From: Mycoplasma sp.
GTDB lineage: Bacteria; Bacillota_I; Bacilli_A; Mycoplasmatales; Metamycoplasmataceae
Direction: 5' to 3'
Length of the DNA: 64,000 nt
Assembly (NCBI GenBank): GCA_014803855.1
Contig: JAAVAX010000001.1
Coordinates: forward strand, 3,842 to 67,841
Shown here: positions 1-9,745 of the stretch, piece by piece
Layout of the letters: each line of letters starts with the position of its first letter
Numbering within the stretch: position 1 is the first letter of the stretch
The notes under the pieces: generated by a model
Told to the model about the DNA's origin: nothing
Databases searched by the model: none
Seen by the model: only the letters and a program-made list of their open reading frames with translations
Translations under genes and position numbers: made by a program

Positions 1-573
1 AGAACTTAGATATAAAGATAAATCTTCTTTATTTTTAAAATATATACCATTGAAATAATAAGCATCATGGATTGAAAAATAAGATTTTTGAGCATCTAGA
101 CTATTTTCAAAAATGGAATCATTTTTACCTTTGTAAATTGTTTTGGTTTTTAAATTATTATCAGAATATATTTTTGATAAATCAGAGGCTGAAATACCTG
201 ATATATCATTTGAAACTATATTTGGTAATGAAGTTTTACCATTTATTTTCTTAATTTCATTTGCAACATTTTTTCTCAATAATGCTGGATCATTATAATA
301 AAATGTTTTACCATTTTTAGTAATTGATCATTTATCCCTATTTTCAACATTTAGGTTTTCAACAAAATAATTACTTTGAACATAATTTTCTAAATCACCA
401 TAACTACTAAAAACATTATCATCAAAATAAAAACTAGTATTAGAATAATTTCTATTTTTAGACAAAATTGATGATAAAGAAACACTTGTTATACATATTC
501 CTGAAACTAAAAGAAAACCACCTGCATAAAGTACCTGTCTAATTTTAGCCTTTTTCTTATCAATTTTAGGCAT
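1..573 (-). CDS. Membrane-anchored hypothetical protein, C-terminus cut by window edge
   Basis: The first 191 residues are visible; the gene runs off the left edge. A basic N-terminus is followed by a hydrophobic segment (about residues 14-37), with no cysteine in a lipobox position, so it looks like a single-pass anchor with the rest outside the cell. One TGA Trp occurs near residue 82. Three stretches look alike: an aromatic cluster (FYFDDN near 48, FYYNDP near 91, YYFNGI near 172), in two of them followed by an acidic residue, Leu and a Tyr about 10-14 residues later, suggesting a short repeat unit. AAAGGAG lies about 10 bases before the ATG. I do not recognise the family; a surface-exposed protein is an inference from the anchor. 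Confidence 0.75.
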
Positions 574-644
574 AATCCAATTACTCCTTTTAGATTAATT
601 AAATTTTAATAAAAAAAATGCTTACTTTATATAAAACAATTAAA

Positions 645-679
645 TTAATTAGCGCTTACTTATAAAAATCGCTAATTAA
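645..679. repeat. 10-bp perfect inverted repeat with 15-nt spacer
   Basis: TTAATTAGCG at 645-654 and CGCTAATTAA at 670-679 are exact inverted copies. They lie between the MATE gene and the gene starting at 573, both on the minus strand. No T-run follows, so a simple terminator is unlikely; an operator for the downstream gene or an RNA hairpin is possible. Confidence 0.5.
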
Positions 680-744
680 CATAATTTTAAAATAATAAGT
701 TTAAATTTAATATCATTTTTGCAAAAACATCATGATAAAGGCTA

Positions 745-2268
745 TTAATGAATATTTTCAATTGTTACATTTTTAGCTCAGTTTACTTTGTGATAAATTA
801 TTTCATAAGCAATCATTTTAAATATATCTGAGATATAGAAAATAAAATATGATCAAGCAAAAGCAGTATCAAGTTTTGTTAGACCTAATACTATCATTAT
901 TAATCAACAAATTTGAATTAATCCACCAATTGATTCAATTAAAGCAGCAATGTTTGTTAAACCACCAACTGAAATGATTCTATCTCTTGAAACAAATCAT
1001 ACAAACAAAGGAATAAATACAACTATTCCAATTAAAGTATTTCTAATATTATCTAAAAATATAGCTCTACCTTCATTGATAATTTGATTAATATCAGTTC
1101 CTGGTGGAAGTGTATCAATATTTAAACTGTAATAATGCTCTAAATCTTTAATGTATCCTTCAGATAAAAATGTCATATATTTTGTAGTAAAAGCAAATAT
1201 TAGAGCAATTAAACCAATTATTAAACCTATTATAAAATGATACCCCTGTAATTCTTTGGCATTCTTTTTAGCTTTTTCAATATTATTATTACCTAACTCT
1301 TTACCAACATAGACAGCTACAGTTGCACTTAATGCCTCAAATGTAGTTCAAAAAATATTAAAAAACATACCAGTTATACCCAAAATAGTAGCAGCTGATA
1401 TTCTTAAATAATTTTCTCCAATTGATCCAACAGGATAACCTAAATTTCACAATGTAAATCTAAGATTAACTGTTATTGAACCAATTGCAAACAATAAAAA
1501 TGATGGCATTCTTTTACCAAATTGACTAAAAATAATTCTAGATATTTGAAATATTTTAAATATATTAATGAATAGATGTTTTTCATTAAATCAAATTCAA
1601 ATAGTTAAAAATAATATTTCAACAAATAATGAAATAAGTGTTGAATAAGCTAGAAATTCAATATTGTTTTTTAAAACATAAATGAAAATTGAATTTAAAA
1701 CAATATTAACAACTAATGTTAAAGCAGCAGCTAATAATGAAATAAATCCATGATTTTTTTCTCTAATAATCATTTGCAATGTAAAAGCTCAAGCATTTAT
1801 TATTCATGATATTGCTATTATTCTTAAATAATTAATTGAATTCTCTCTAACATTATCTGACATTCCTTCATCAAAACTAGAAATAAGTCTAATCATAAAA
1901 TCAGGAAAAGATATACAAGGGATAGCAAAAAACAATGCTATTCCTAAAGCAAAGAGCATTCTTAAATTAATTACTTCCTTGACCTTATCCCATTCCTTTT
2001 TACCAACATATTGTGAAAACAATGATGTTCCAATGATGGTTGTAGTAGAAACTATTCCAAGTTGAATTTCTGTTCAAGCATTAGCATGAGCTAAAGCTTC
2101 ATTTCCTCCTTGTTGACTAATTGCCATAAAATTATCAACAAATGCATTAAGAGAAAAAATTAAAGATGATAATATAACAGGTAAAGCTGTTTTGGTAAAA
2201 GCCAATCATACCTGTTTATTTTCAGGTAAATTCATCTTAACTCTTGAAAAAAATTTAGATAATGACAT
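745..2268 (-). CDS. MATE family efflux transporter
   Basis: 507 residues, close to the usual MATE length (about 450-500). Multiple hydrophobic segments run throughout and the N-terminal part reads ALPVILSSLIFSLNAFVDNF, a typical first-helix pattern of the MATE/polysaccharide-exporter superfamily, followed by an early loop with GTSLFSQYVGKKE. Members use Na+ or H+ gradients to expel cationic compounds; the substrate here cannot be read. Several TGA Trp codons break the gene in the standard code. The start is the first ATG in frame and has only a weak ribosome site. It lies 49 bases downstream of gpmI on the same strand, so it may be co-transcribed. Confidence 0.85.
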
Positions 2269-2317
2269 TTCTACTTTTTCTATATCTTTATTAATACTTA
2301 TTTTTAATTTTCTTTTA

Positions 2318-3817
2318 CTACTTTACAATTAATGATTCTTCATTCATAGATGCAGGTTTTTTAATACCCATGTAATCTAATATTGTTGGAGCAATGTTAG
2401 CTAATTTTCCATTTTTTAATTTTATTGATTTATCAGTTGATATTAACATAACTGGACTTGAGGTGTGTTTTGTAGCTGGATTACCATCTTTATCTTCAGT
2501 TATTTCAGCATTTCCATGATCAGCTGTTATAAATAAAACACCACCAATTGATTCAACTCAATCTTTAATTCTTTTAATTTGTGAATCTAAGAAAGAAACT
2601 GCTTCAATTGTTGATTTTAGATTTCCTGTATGACCTACCATATCTGGATTTGCAAAGTTCATAATAACAAGGTCATAATTTGCTCCATGTTCTATTAAAT
2701 AATCAGTAATACCTTCAGCTGACATATGTGGAGCATCAGCATATGATTCAATTTTTAATGATTCAATCATTTTCTTGTCCATATTAGGATAAACAATATC
2801 AATTCCTCCATCCATAAAGAAGGTAACATGAGCATATTTTTGTGTTTCAGCTAATCTTAATTGTTTTAAACCAGCTTCTGAAATAACTTTACCAATAGGG
2901 TTTTTAACTTCCATTTCAGAGTAAGCAACAATTGTATCTAAACCTTCATATTTCATCATTGAAACGAATTTATTGATTTTTACTGGTGTAGATGGTTTAG
3001 CATCATAAACATTAGAACCAATAAATAAATGTGTTAATTGTCTTGCACGGTCTGGTCTAAAGTTGAAAAAGATTATTGAATCTCCATCTTTTACAAAATT
3101 TGCACTAGGGTTGATAGCTGGAATGAAAAATTCATCAGTAATATTTTCACTATATTGTGAATTAACATAATCAACACCAGATGTAAAGGTTTTATCAGAT
3201 TTACCTAAAATAGCTTGATATGCTTTTTCATTTCTATCAAACATTTTGTCACGATCCATTGCATAAAATCTTCCTGAAATAGAAGCTAAATTATAGTTAT
3301 ATTTTTTTAATTGTTTTTCTAATTTTTCCATTGAACTTAAAATTGATTTAGGTGCAACATCTCTACCATCACCAAAAACATGAACTGATACATTTTTTAC
3401 GTGATTTTCATGAGCTGCATCTATTAAAAGAAATAAATGCTCTTCTAATGAGTGAACTCCTCCAGGTGATAAAAGACCCATTAAATGTAATGTTGAATTA
3501 TTTTTATTTACATCATCAAATGCCTCTTTGAAATATTTATTAGATTTAAATTTATTATCTTCAATTTCTTTACCTATCAATGATAAACCGGTGTAAACAA
3601 TTTCTCCAGCACCTATATTTAAGTGACCAACTTCTGAATTTCCCATTTGTCCTTCAGGTAATCCTACATATTTACCTGATGCCTCAATAACAGAATTTGG
3701 ATAATTTTTAAATAAATCATCAAATGTTGGTGTATTTGCTTGTTTAAAACCATTACCTTGAATCTCATCTCTTAATCCTAATCCATCAATTACACATAAA
3801 ACTACTGGTTTTTTCAT
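2318..3817 (-). CDS. gpmI: 2,3-bisphosphoglycerate-independent phosphoglycerate mutase
   Basis: 499 residues, near the usual 510. It interconverts 3- and 2-phosphoglycerate in glycolysis in the cytoplasm. Features of the Mn-dependent alkaline-phosphatase-superfamily enzyme are visible: VIDGLG near the N-terminus (metal-binding Asp), MGNSEVGHLNIGAG with the catalytic Ser near residue 62, FGDGRDVAP, FNFRPDRARQL, and the C-terminal metal site ADHGNAE. One TGA Trp lies near the C-terminus. TAGGAG sits just before the ATG. It points away from mraZ, so the spacer 3818-4101 holds divergent promoters. Confidence 0.96.
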
Positions 3818-4063
3818 ACAATTCTCCTATTTTTTTAACTTGAAACACATTATTTTTTATTTTTCAATTTTTATATTTCTAAATTATACATTACATTTAA
3901 TTTATATTTAATATCCTTACTAAATTTAACTTATATACATTCTATATATAAATTTAAATATCATTAGCCAAAACTGGCCTAAATTTAGGTTAAAAACTGC
4001 AAAAAAATCTCTTTAATTTCAGCTAGATTTTGTAAAAAATGTGAACTAAAACCATAAATAATG

Positions 4064-4096
4064 TATAATTTTGGGTGACAGTGGTAGAAAGTGGGT
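4064..4096 (+). promoter_or_regulatory. mraZ promoter -10 and three-box MraZ operator
   Basis: A consensus TATAAT lies at 4064-4069. Immediately downstream come three boxes, TGGGT (4072-4076), TGGTA (4082-4086) and TGGGT (4092-4096), each ten bases apart and each separated by five bases. TGGGN-N5 repeats are the known MraZ binding pattern. Transcription would start at about 4076, so bound MraZ would cover the start site and the ribosome-binding region of its own gene. No good Shine-Dalgarno sequence precedes the ATG at 4102, consistent with a very short leader. Autorepression is inferred. Confidence 0.85.
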
Positions 4097-4101
4097 GAAA
4101 A

Positions 4102-4545
4102 ATGTTTACAGGGCAATTTGAACGTAGTGTCGATTCTAAAAATAGAGTAGTCCTACCTCCAAATATCAAAAATTCTTTAGGAAACATTTTTTACTTAACC
4201 ATTTCTTCTGGAAAAAAATTAGAAATAAGAAGCACTGAAGAATTTGAGAATTTTGTAGATAAAATTGATCAAAACAATCAATTAGATCCATTAATTCAAA
4301 AATATAAAAGATTTATTATGTCTCAAACTGTAAGGATTGAAACAGATAAATTAGGTAGATTCTTAATTCCTGATAATTTTCTAAAAGCTATTGCTGTCAA
4401 AACAACAGTTTCATTTGTTGGTATGGGAAGAATAGTAGAAGTGTGAGCTTCTGAAGTTCTTCAAATGCAACTTGATGAATTGAAGGATGAATCAACTATT
4501 GATGATTTAGCTTCTGAAATGCTTAAAAAAGGATTTAAATTATAA
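4102..4545 (+). CDS. mraZ: Transcriptional regulator MraZ
   Basis: 147 residues, normal family length. Two AbrB-like half-domains are present, each with the diagnostic DxxxR motif: DSKNR near residue 12 and DKLGR near 78. MraZ forms ring oligomers that bind tandem TGGGN boxes and control the division cluster; three such boxes precede this gene. A TGA Trp follows GRIVEV near residue 115. The stop codon overlaps the rsmH start (TAATG), so the two are translationally linked. It heads the cluster mraZ-rsmH-FtsA-like-ftsZ. Confidence 0.97.
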
Positions 4546-5435
4546 TGCATGTGCCTGTTATGCTTAATGAAGTGATTCAATCACTTGATATAAAGCAAGA
4601 TGGGATATATGTTGATTTAACCTTAGGTAGAGCAGGTCACTCAGAAGCTATACTTAAAAATATCAAAAACGGAAAACTAATAGCTTTTGATAAAGACAAA
4701 ATTGCTATCAATGAATCATGAAGCCGTCTTATTAAAGTTAGTGATAATTTTGTACTAATTCATTCGGACTTTAAAAACATTAAGGATGAATTAGGTAAAC
4801 TTGGAATTAAAAAAGTTGATGGTATTATTGCTGATTTAGGAGTTTCAAGTCCTCAACTTGATAATAAGGACCGTGGATTCTCTTATAACAAGGATGGTTA
4901 TCTTGATATGAGGATGGACCAAGATCAATCATTGAAGGCATGAGATATTGTAAATAATTGAAGTGCAGAAGAACTAATAGATATTTTCACTAGTTATGCA
5001 GATGTAAAATTACCAAAAGTAATTGCGAATGCCATTATTGAAAATAGACCTATAAATTCTACATTACAACTTGTTGACATTATTAAATCCTGTTTACCAG
5101 CGAAAATTATTAGGCAAAAAAACCCGGCAAAAACTGTGTTTCAAGCAATAAGAATAGCTGTTAACAATGAACTTGAATCACTTGGTACTGTTCTAAAAGA
5201 TTCAATAGATTTTCTTAATGATGGAGGGGTGTTAGCAATAATAACCTTTCATTCAATTGAGGACAAAATCGTTAAAGAGTTTTTTGGTAAATTAATCAAA
5301 AGTAAAATTGATCCAAAAATTCCAATTCAAGAAGAAAAGAAATTTTTTGTCAAAACTATATATCCAACAAAAGATGAAATTCAATCTAACAAAAGATCAC
5401 GAAGTGCAAAATTAAGAGTTTTAAAAAAAATATAA
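4545..5435 (+). CDS. rsmH: 16S rRNA (cytosine(1402)-N(4))-methyltransferase RsmH
   Basis: 296 residues. It methylates N4 of C1402 in the P site of 16S rRNA using S-adenosylmethionine. The N-terminus [14 protein letters not shown] is typical; the SAM loop reads [10 protein letters not shown] (the usual GGxGHS has Arg in place of one Gly). [31 protein letters not shown] and the C-terminal [16 protein letters not shown] are all diagnostic. The start was chosen because the ATG overlaps the mraZ stop and gives the conserved N-terminus. TGA Trp codons occur at three places. 11 bases separate it from the next gene. Confidence 0.97.
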
Positions 5436-5446
5436 AGGAGTTTTTT

Positions 5447-6736
5447 ATGAATGATATAAATGTTAATGCTTTAATTAGTTATGACAATATAAAAATTATT
5501 GCAGTTGCTGAAAAAAACAATAATATTATTAATATTCATGAAGAATCCATTTCATCAAATAATAGTTTAAGTAAAAGAGACATAAAAGTTTCTATTAAGA
5601 AAGCTATAAATGCTATTGAAGAGAAATTATCAAAAAAAATTAATTCAATAAACATTATATTTGATGATTTTATGAAAAGCTCTGAACATTTAAAATTTTC
5701 TACAAAAATAGTTGAAGAAAAAATTGAATTTAGTAATAATAAATTTCTAAGCATAAATGACTGCAACAAAATCATTGATGATATGTATGAAAAGTCAAAA
5801 AATGCCGAAGTTGACAAAAAGCTAATTTCAATTACACCATTTAAATTTATTTATGTAGAAGATGTTGAAACTTTTGAAAAAGAATCTCCATCTTTTCCAG
5901 TGGATAAAAGGATTAAGAAATTAAAAGTATTGTTTTCAATTAGATACATGGATAAAAGTAGTTATTTAGCTTCTATTGATTTGTTTGATTTATTAAACAT
6001 TAAAATAAAAGACATTATATTGGATTCACAAATTGCAATATATGATAATAATGAAAATGCTATTTTAAATAGTGATAATGAAACAAGTTTTACATTGGCA
6101 ATTGAAAATAACAAAACTATGTTAATAACTAGTGTGAATAATATTGTTATTAAAACTGACAATTTAAACTTTTCATTTTCAAATCTAATTAAAAAAATTG
6201 CTTATGATTTTGGTATCTCAACATATGAGGCAAAAAAAATAATAAATTGTTATGGTAAATTGAATGACAATGGAGATAACAATAAAGAAATTATTTACTT
6301 TTCACATTCATCTAATGGTGAAATCTCAAAATCAATTAAAGTGTTAGATGTTATAAATATAACAAAATCATTTCTAAAATCTATCTGTATACAAGCTAAT
6401 GATTTAATAAAATCAAGAATAAATAAGTCGAATTTATTTTCAAGTGTTGAATTAAAATTTGTAGGACAATTATCAAAAATTAATAATGTTACAAATTATT
6501 GCTCAAAGTATTTTGAAAAAGTTAAAATTGCTTTAGATAATAAAAATGAATCAATTTATGAGTGGAATAAACCATTTATGAGTATTAGAAATTATTTAAT
6601 TTATACTAAAGTTCTAAATAATTTAAAATCAGAAAGTTTTTATTACAATAGTAACTATGTAAATAATAATTACAAAAGAGATCATTTATTTGTTGAATCA
6701 ACAACAAAACAAAGTTCTTCATTATTATTAGTCTAA
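5447..6736 (+). CDS. Divergent FtsA-like / hypothetical division-cluster protein
   Basis: 429 residues, cytoplasmic, Lys/Asn/Ile-rich, no signal peptide or membrane segment. AAAGGAG precedes the ATG. Its place between rsmH and ftsZ is that of ftsA in other bacteria and of an uncharacterised gene in related mycoplasmas. Length is close to FtsA (about 420) and the N-terminus (NVNALISYDNIKIIAV) could be a first actin-like strand pair, but the classical phosphate-loop motifs are not obvious, nor is a C-terminal membrane-binding amphipathic helix. FtsA function is therefore an inference from position and size; it may be a mollicute-specific FtsZ partner. Confidence 0.6.
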   Translation: MNDINVNALISYDNIKIIAVAEKNNNIINIHEESISSNNSLSKRDIKVSIKKAINAIEEKLSKKINSINIIFDDFMKSSEHLKFSTKIVEEKIEFSNNKFLSINDCNKIIDDMYEKSKNAEVDKKLISITPFKFIYVEDVETFEKESPSFPVDKRIKKLKVLFSIRYMDKSSYLASIDLFDLLNIKIKDIILDSQIAIYDNNENAILNSDNETSFTLAIENNKTMLITSVNNIVIKTDNLNFSFSNLIKKIAYDFGISTYEAKKIINCYGKLNDNGDNNKEIIYFSHSSNGEISKSIKVLDVINITKSFLKSICIQANDLIKSRINKSNLFSSVELKFVGQLSKINNVTNYCSKYFEKVKIALDNKNESIYEWNKPFMSIRNYLIYTKVLNNLKSESFYYNSNYVNNNYKRDHLFVESTTKQSSSLLLV

Positions 6737-6754
6737 TTATTTAAGGAGATAAAG

Positions 6755-7930
6755 TTGATACTATCAGATGATTTAATGAATTTATCAGTAATTGGTGTTG
6801 GTGATGCAGGATGTAAAGCAGTTGATTCCATTTCAAAAGATAATATTGATGGAATAAAGTGTATGTATATTAATACTAATAAAAATTCATTAAAAGATTA
6901 TGATGAAAACTACTCAATTTTATTGAATGATGATAATGGTAATAATTTAGGAAATTCAGGTGATCCAATTGTTGGAAAAACTGCTGCCCTTAGTTCTTTA
7001 GATTTAATAAAAAGTAAATTGAAAGATACTAAATCATTAATTTTAACAGCTGGTTTTGGTGGTGGAACTGGAACTGGAGCATTACCAATTATTGCTAAAG
7101 CTGCAAAGGAAATGGGAATTTTAACTATAGCAATAGTTACAACTCCTTTTTCTTATGAAGGTATAGCAAAAGATCTTAATGCTAAAATTGGATTAGAAGA
7201 TTTAAATAAAAATGCTGATGTTATTATCAGAATTTCTAATAATCGTATAATCAACAATTATCCAGACATCATATTATCAGATGTTTTTAAATTAATTAAT
7301 AAAGTTTTAAAAAATTCAATAAATTATTTCATTAATTTATTTTCAAACAACTCCATCAATGTTTCTAAAAGTGATTTAATAAATTCTTTAAAAAACAAAG
7401 GAGAATCATATATCGGATTTGGTTCTGGAGTTGGTAAAAACAAAATTGCTAGAGCTATAAATGAAGTTGTTAATTCAAAAATAATTGAAACACAATTTAA
7501 CAAATCGACAAATGCAGTAATGATGATTGTTGGAGATCCAACAATTACACTAAATCAAATCAATAGTATTGTTGATGAAATTAAGTTGAGATCAAAAAAT
7601 AATAATTTAAATGTTATTTTTTCATTTAAAACTGATGATAGTTTAGTAAATGAAATAAGAATATCATTAATATCAACATTTTTATCAAAACATGATAGTG
7701 AGATCAAATCTGAAAATGAAAAAATCTTACAAGAATCACAAGAATTATTGTTAGAAATTGGAAATACTTTGGATAATGAAATGAATGGTTACATTACTGG
7801 AGAACTTGATTTATCTTTATTTAGTAATGAAAAGATAAACAATCAAATTGATGATAAAGATCAAGATGACTCAATTATTATAAGTGATGAAAACAAAGAT
7901 GATGATGACATTCCGTTCTTTTTAAAATAA
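6755..7930 (+). CDS. ftsZ: Cell division protein FtsZ (TTG start, unusual T7 loop)
   Basis: 391 residues. The tubulin-like GTPase polymerises into the division ring. The nucleotide signature GGGTGTG is intact at residues 102-108, with VIGVGDAGCKA near 12-22. The T7 synergy loop, normally NxDxxD, reads N202-V-S-K-S-D207: the first catalytic Asp is replaced by Ser while the second remains. The extreme C-terminus DIPFFLK matches the conserved partner-binding tail (DIPAFL-type). TTG at 6755 is chosen because AAGGAG (6743-6748) sits six bases before it; the next ATG (6776) would be far from any ribosome site. An acidic linker precedes the tail. A bidirectional terminator follows. Confidence 0.95.
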   Translation: MILSDDLMNLSVIGVGDAGCKAVDSISKDNIDGIKCMYINTNKNSLKDYDENYSILLNDDNGNNLGNSGDPIVGKTAALSSLDLIKSKLKDTKSLILTAGFGGGTGTGALPIIAKAAKEMGILTIAIVTTPFSYEGIAKDLNAKIGLEDLNKNADVIIRISNNRIINNYPDIILSDVFKLINKVLKNSINYFINLFSNNSINVSKSDLINSLKNKGESYIGFGSGVGKNKIARAINEVVNSKIIETQFNKSTNAVMMIVGDPTITLNQINSIVDEIKLRSKNNNLNVIFSFKTDDSLVNEIRISLISTFLSKHDSEIKSENEKILQESQELLLEIGNTLDNEMNGYITGELDLSLFSNEKINNQIDDKDQDDSIIISDENKDDDDIPFFLK

Positions 7931-8008
7931 TGTTCATTGATGTTTCGAAAATTTCATTATTTTTTAAAAAATAAATGTAGTTAAAATCTTAAATTCTTTT
8001 ATTATTAA

Positions 8009-8040
8009 AAACTTGACTAGTGATAGTCAAGTTTTTTTTT
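8009..8040. terminator. Bidirectional terminator between ftsZ and rpoD
   Basis: AACTTGACTA (8010-8019), a four-base loop, and TAGTCAAGTT (8024-8033) form a 10-bp stem followed by a T-run; A residues on the other side let it serve the convergent rpoD as well. Confidence 0.9.
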
Positions 8041-8041
8041 A

Positions 8042-9736
8042 TTAATTTTCGTATTTATAAAATTCTTTAAGTTTTTTAATTTTTTGTGGTTGTTTTAACT
8101 TACGTAATATCTTACCTTCAAGTTGTCTAATTTTTTCTTTATTAGTACCTTGAATTTTAGCTATTTCATCTAATGAGTGAACTTTGATGTTGTTACCTTT
8201 TTTATCTACACCAAAACCAAATCTCATTTGAATTATTTTCTTTTCATCTTCAGTTAAAGTACTATCCATTAGTTCATTAAGTATTTCAGAAAGTTGTTCT
8301 TGAGCAGCATAATCAACAGGATTGATAACATTTTTATCATTAATAAAATCACTTATAGATGAATCTTCACCTTTACCAATTGTTTTATCAAGTGAAATTG
8401 GATCATTATTAATTCTTCTAATATATCTTACTTTTTCAGCAGTAAAATCTCCACCATATCTTTGAGCAATTTGTTCATCAGTAGGTGTGGTACCTAGTTC
8501 TTGTTGTAATTCTCTTTTGATTTTAATAATTTTATTTATTGTTTCAACCATATGAACTGGAACCCTAATTGTTCTAGCTTGATCAGCCACTGCTCTTGTT
8601 ATTGCTTGACGAATTCATCAAGTAGCATATGTTGAAAATTTAAATCCTTTTCTTCAATCATATTTTTGAACAGCTTTCATAATTCCTGAATTACCTTCAG
8701 ATATTAAATCAATAAATGATAAACCTCTATTTTTATATTTTTTAGCATTATTAATTACTAATCTCAAATTACGTTTTATCAATTCATCTCTAGCTTTTTT
8801 ACCTTTACGACCTTTTAGTTCAGCATCTTTAGCTAGTTTTAATTCTTCTTCTGCAGATAGTAAATTACCATATTTACCAATTCATCTCATATATCATTTA
8901 ACAATATCATTGGTTTCTGACAATTTATTTATAAGATCTGAAGATTGTATTTTTCTTTCCTTTTTAGAAAAACTATTTTCACCTAAATTTGAATATTCTT
9001 CAAAAACAAATTCATTTTGATCATTATATTCATCTTCTTCATAATTTTCTTCTTCAGGTTCACTTTCATAATAGTAATACTCTTCATCACCATTTGAATA
9101 ATCTTCTTCAAAATTACTACTTTTATCCTCAGGAATTAATTCACTAATTTCAACTAAATCAGTCTCATCTGTAAAATCCTCTACAAAATCATTTTCAGAT
9201 GTATCAGTATCTAGTTGTTTTGATTTTTTTGATAATTCCTTATAAATTTGTTTTTCATCTACAAAATCATTTAAGTCTGCTTCTATTTCATCACTTATTA
9301 TTTGTTTTGAAATTAAGATACTAAAAATTTCATCAATTTCTTCAGATATATCTATTTTTTTCTTTTCAAATATTTTCATAACCTCATCTTGAGTTAATGA
9401 TTTTTTATTTTTATTTTTCTTTTGTTTATTTTTTAATTCCTTGTAGACTAAATCAATAATTAGAGCAATATTTTTATTTTCAATATCATTAAAGCTCATT
9501 TCTAAATTACCAAAATCTTTTTCATAGTCAATATCCATGGTATCAATATTGATATCATTTTTCTTATTTGATTGTTTAGTTGATTTTTGAGTCTTGCTTT
9601 TTTTAACTTCAGATTTTAGAGTTGATTCACTAGATTTAGTTTTTTTTGTATTTTTAGTTTTTTCAGAACTAACAACTTTAGTTTCACTTTTTTTAGTTTT
9701 TTTTGTAACTTTTTCTTCAGATTTTTTATTTTTCAT
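8042..9736 (-). CDS. rpoD: RNA polymerase primary sigma factor RpoD
   Basis: 564 residues. The C-terminal 330 residues carry sigma70 regions 2-4: region 2 reads [19 protein letters not shown], then [20 protein letters not shown] and [16 protein letters not shown] (the -10 recognition helix, with two TGA Trp), region 3 [15 protein letters not shown], and region 4 with [19 protein letters not shown] (-35 helix-turn-helix). The N-terminal 230 residues are unusual: a Lys/Ser/Thr-rich low-complexity tract then a strongly acidic segment with runs of Glu, Asp and Tyr, in the place of region 1.1. It is the last gene of the rpsB-to-rpoD run, nine bases after dnaG. Confidence 0.96.
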
Positions 9737-9745
9737 TTTAATTTA

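Noticed and set aside
3818-4060. Search for a small RNA or gene in the spacer between gpmI and mraZ
   Set aside because: AT-rich sequence with only short imperfect hairpins (around GCCAAAACTGGC); nothing beyond divergent promoters could be supported.
8042-8590. RpoD as a short 182-residue sigma factor
   Set aside because: Upstream sequence continues in frame through TGA Trp codons to a full primary sigma factor starting at 9736.
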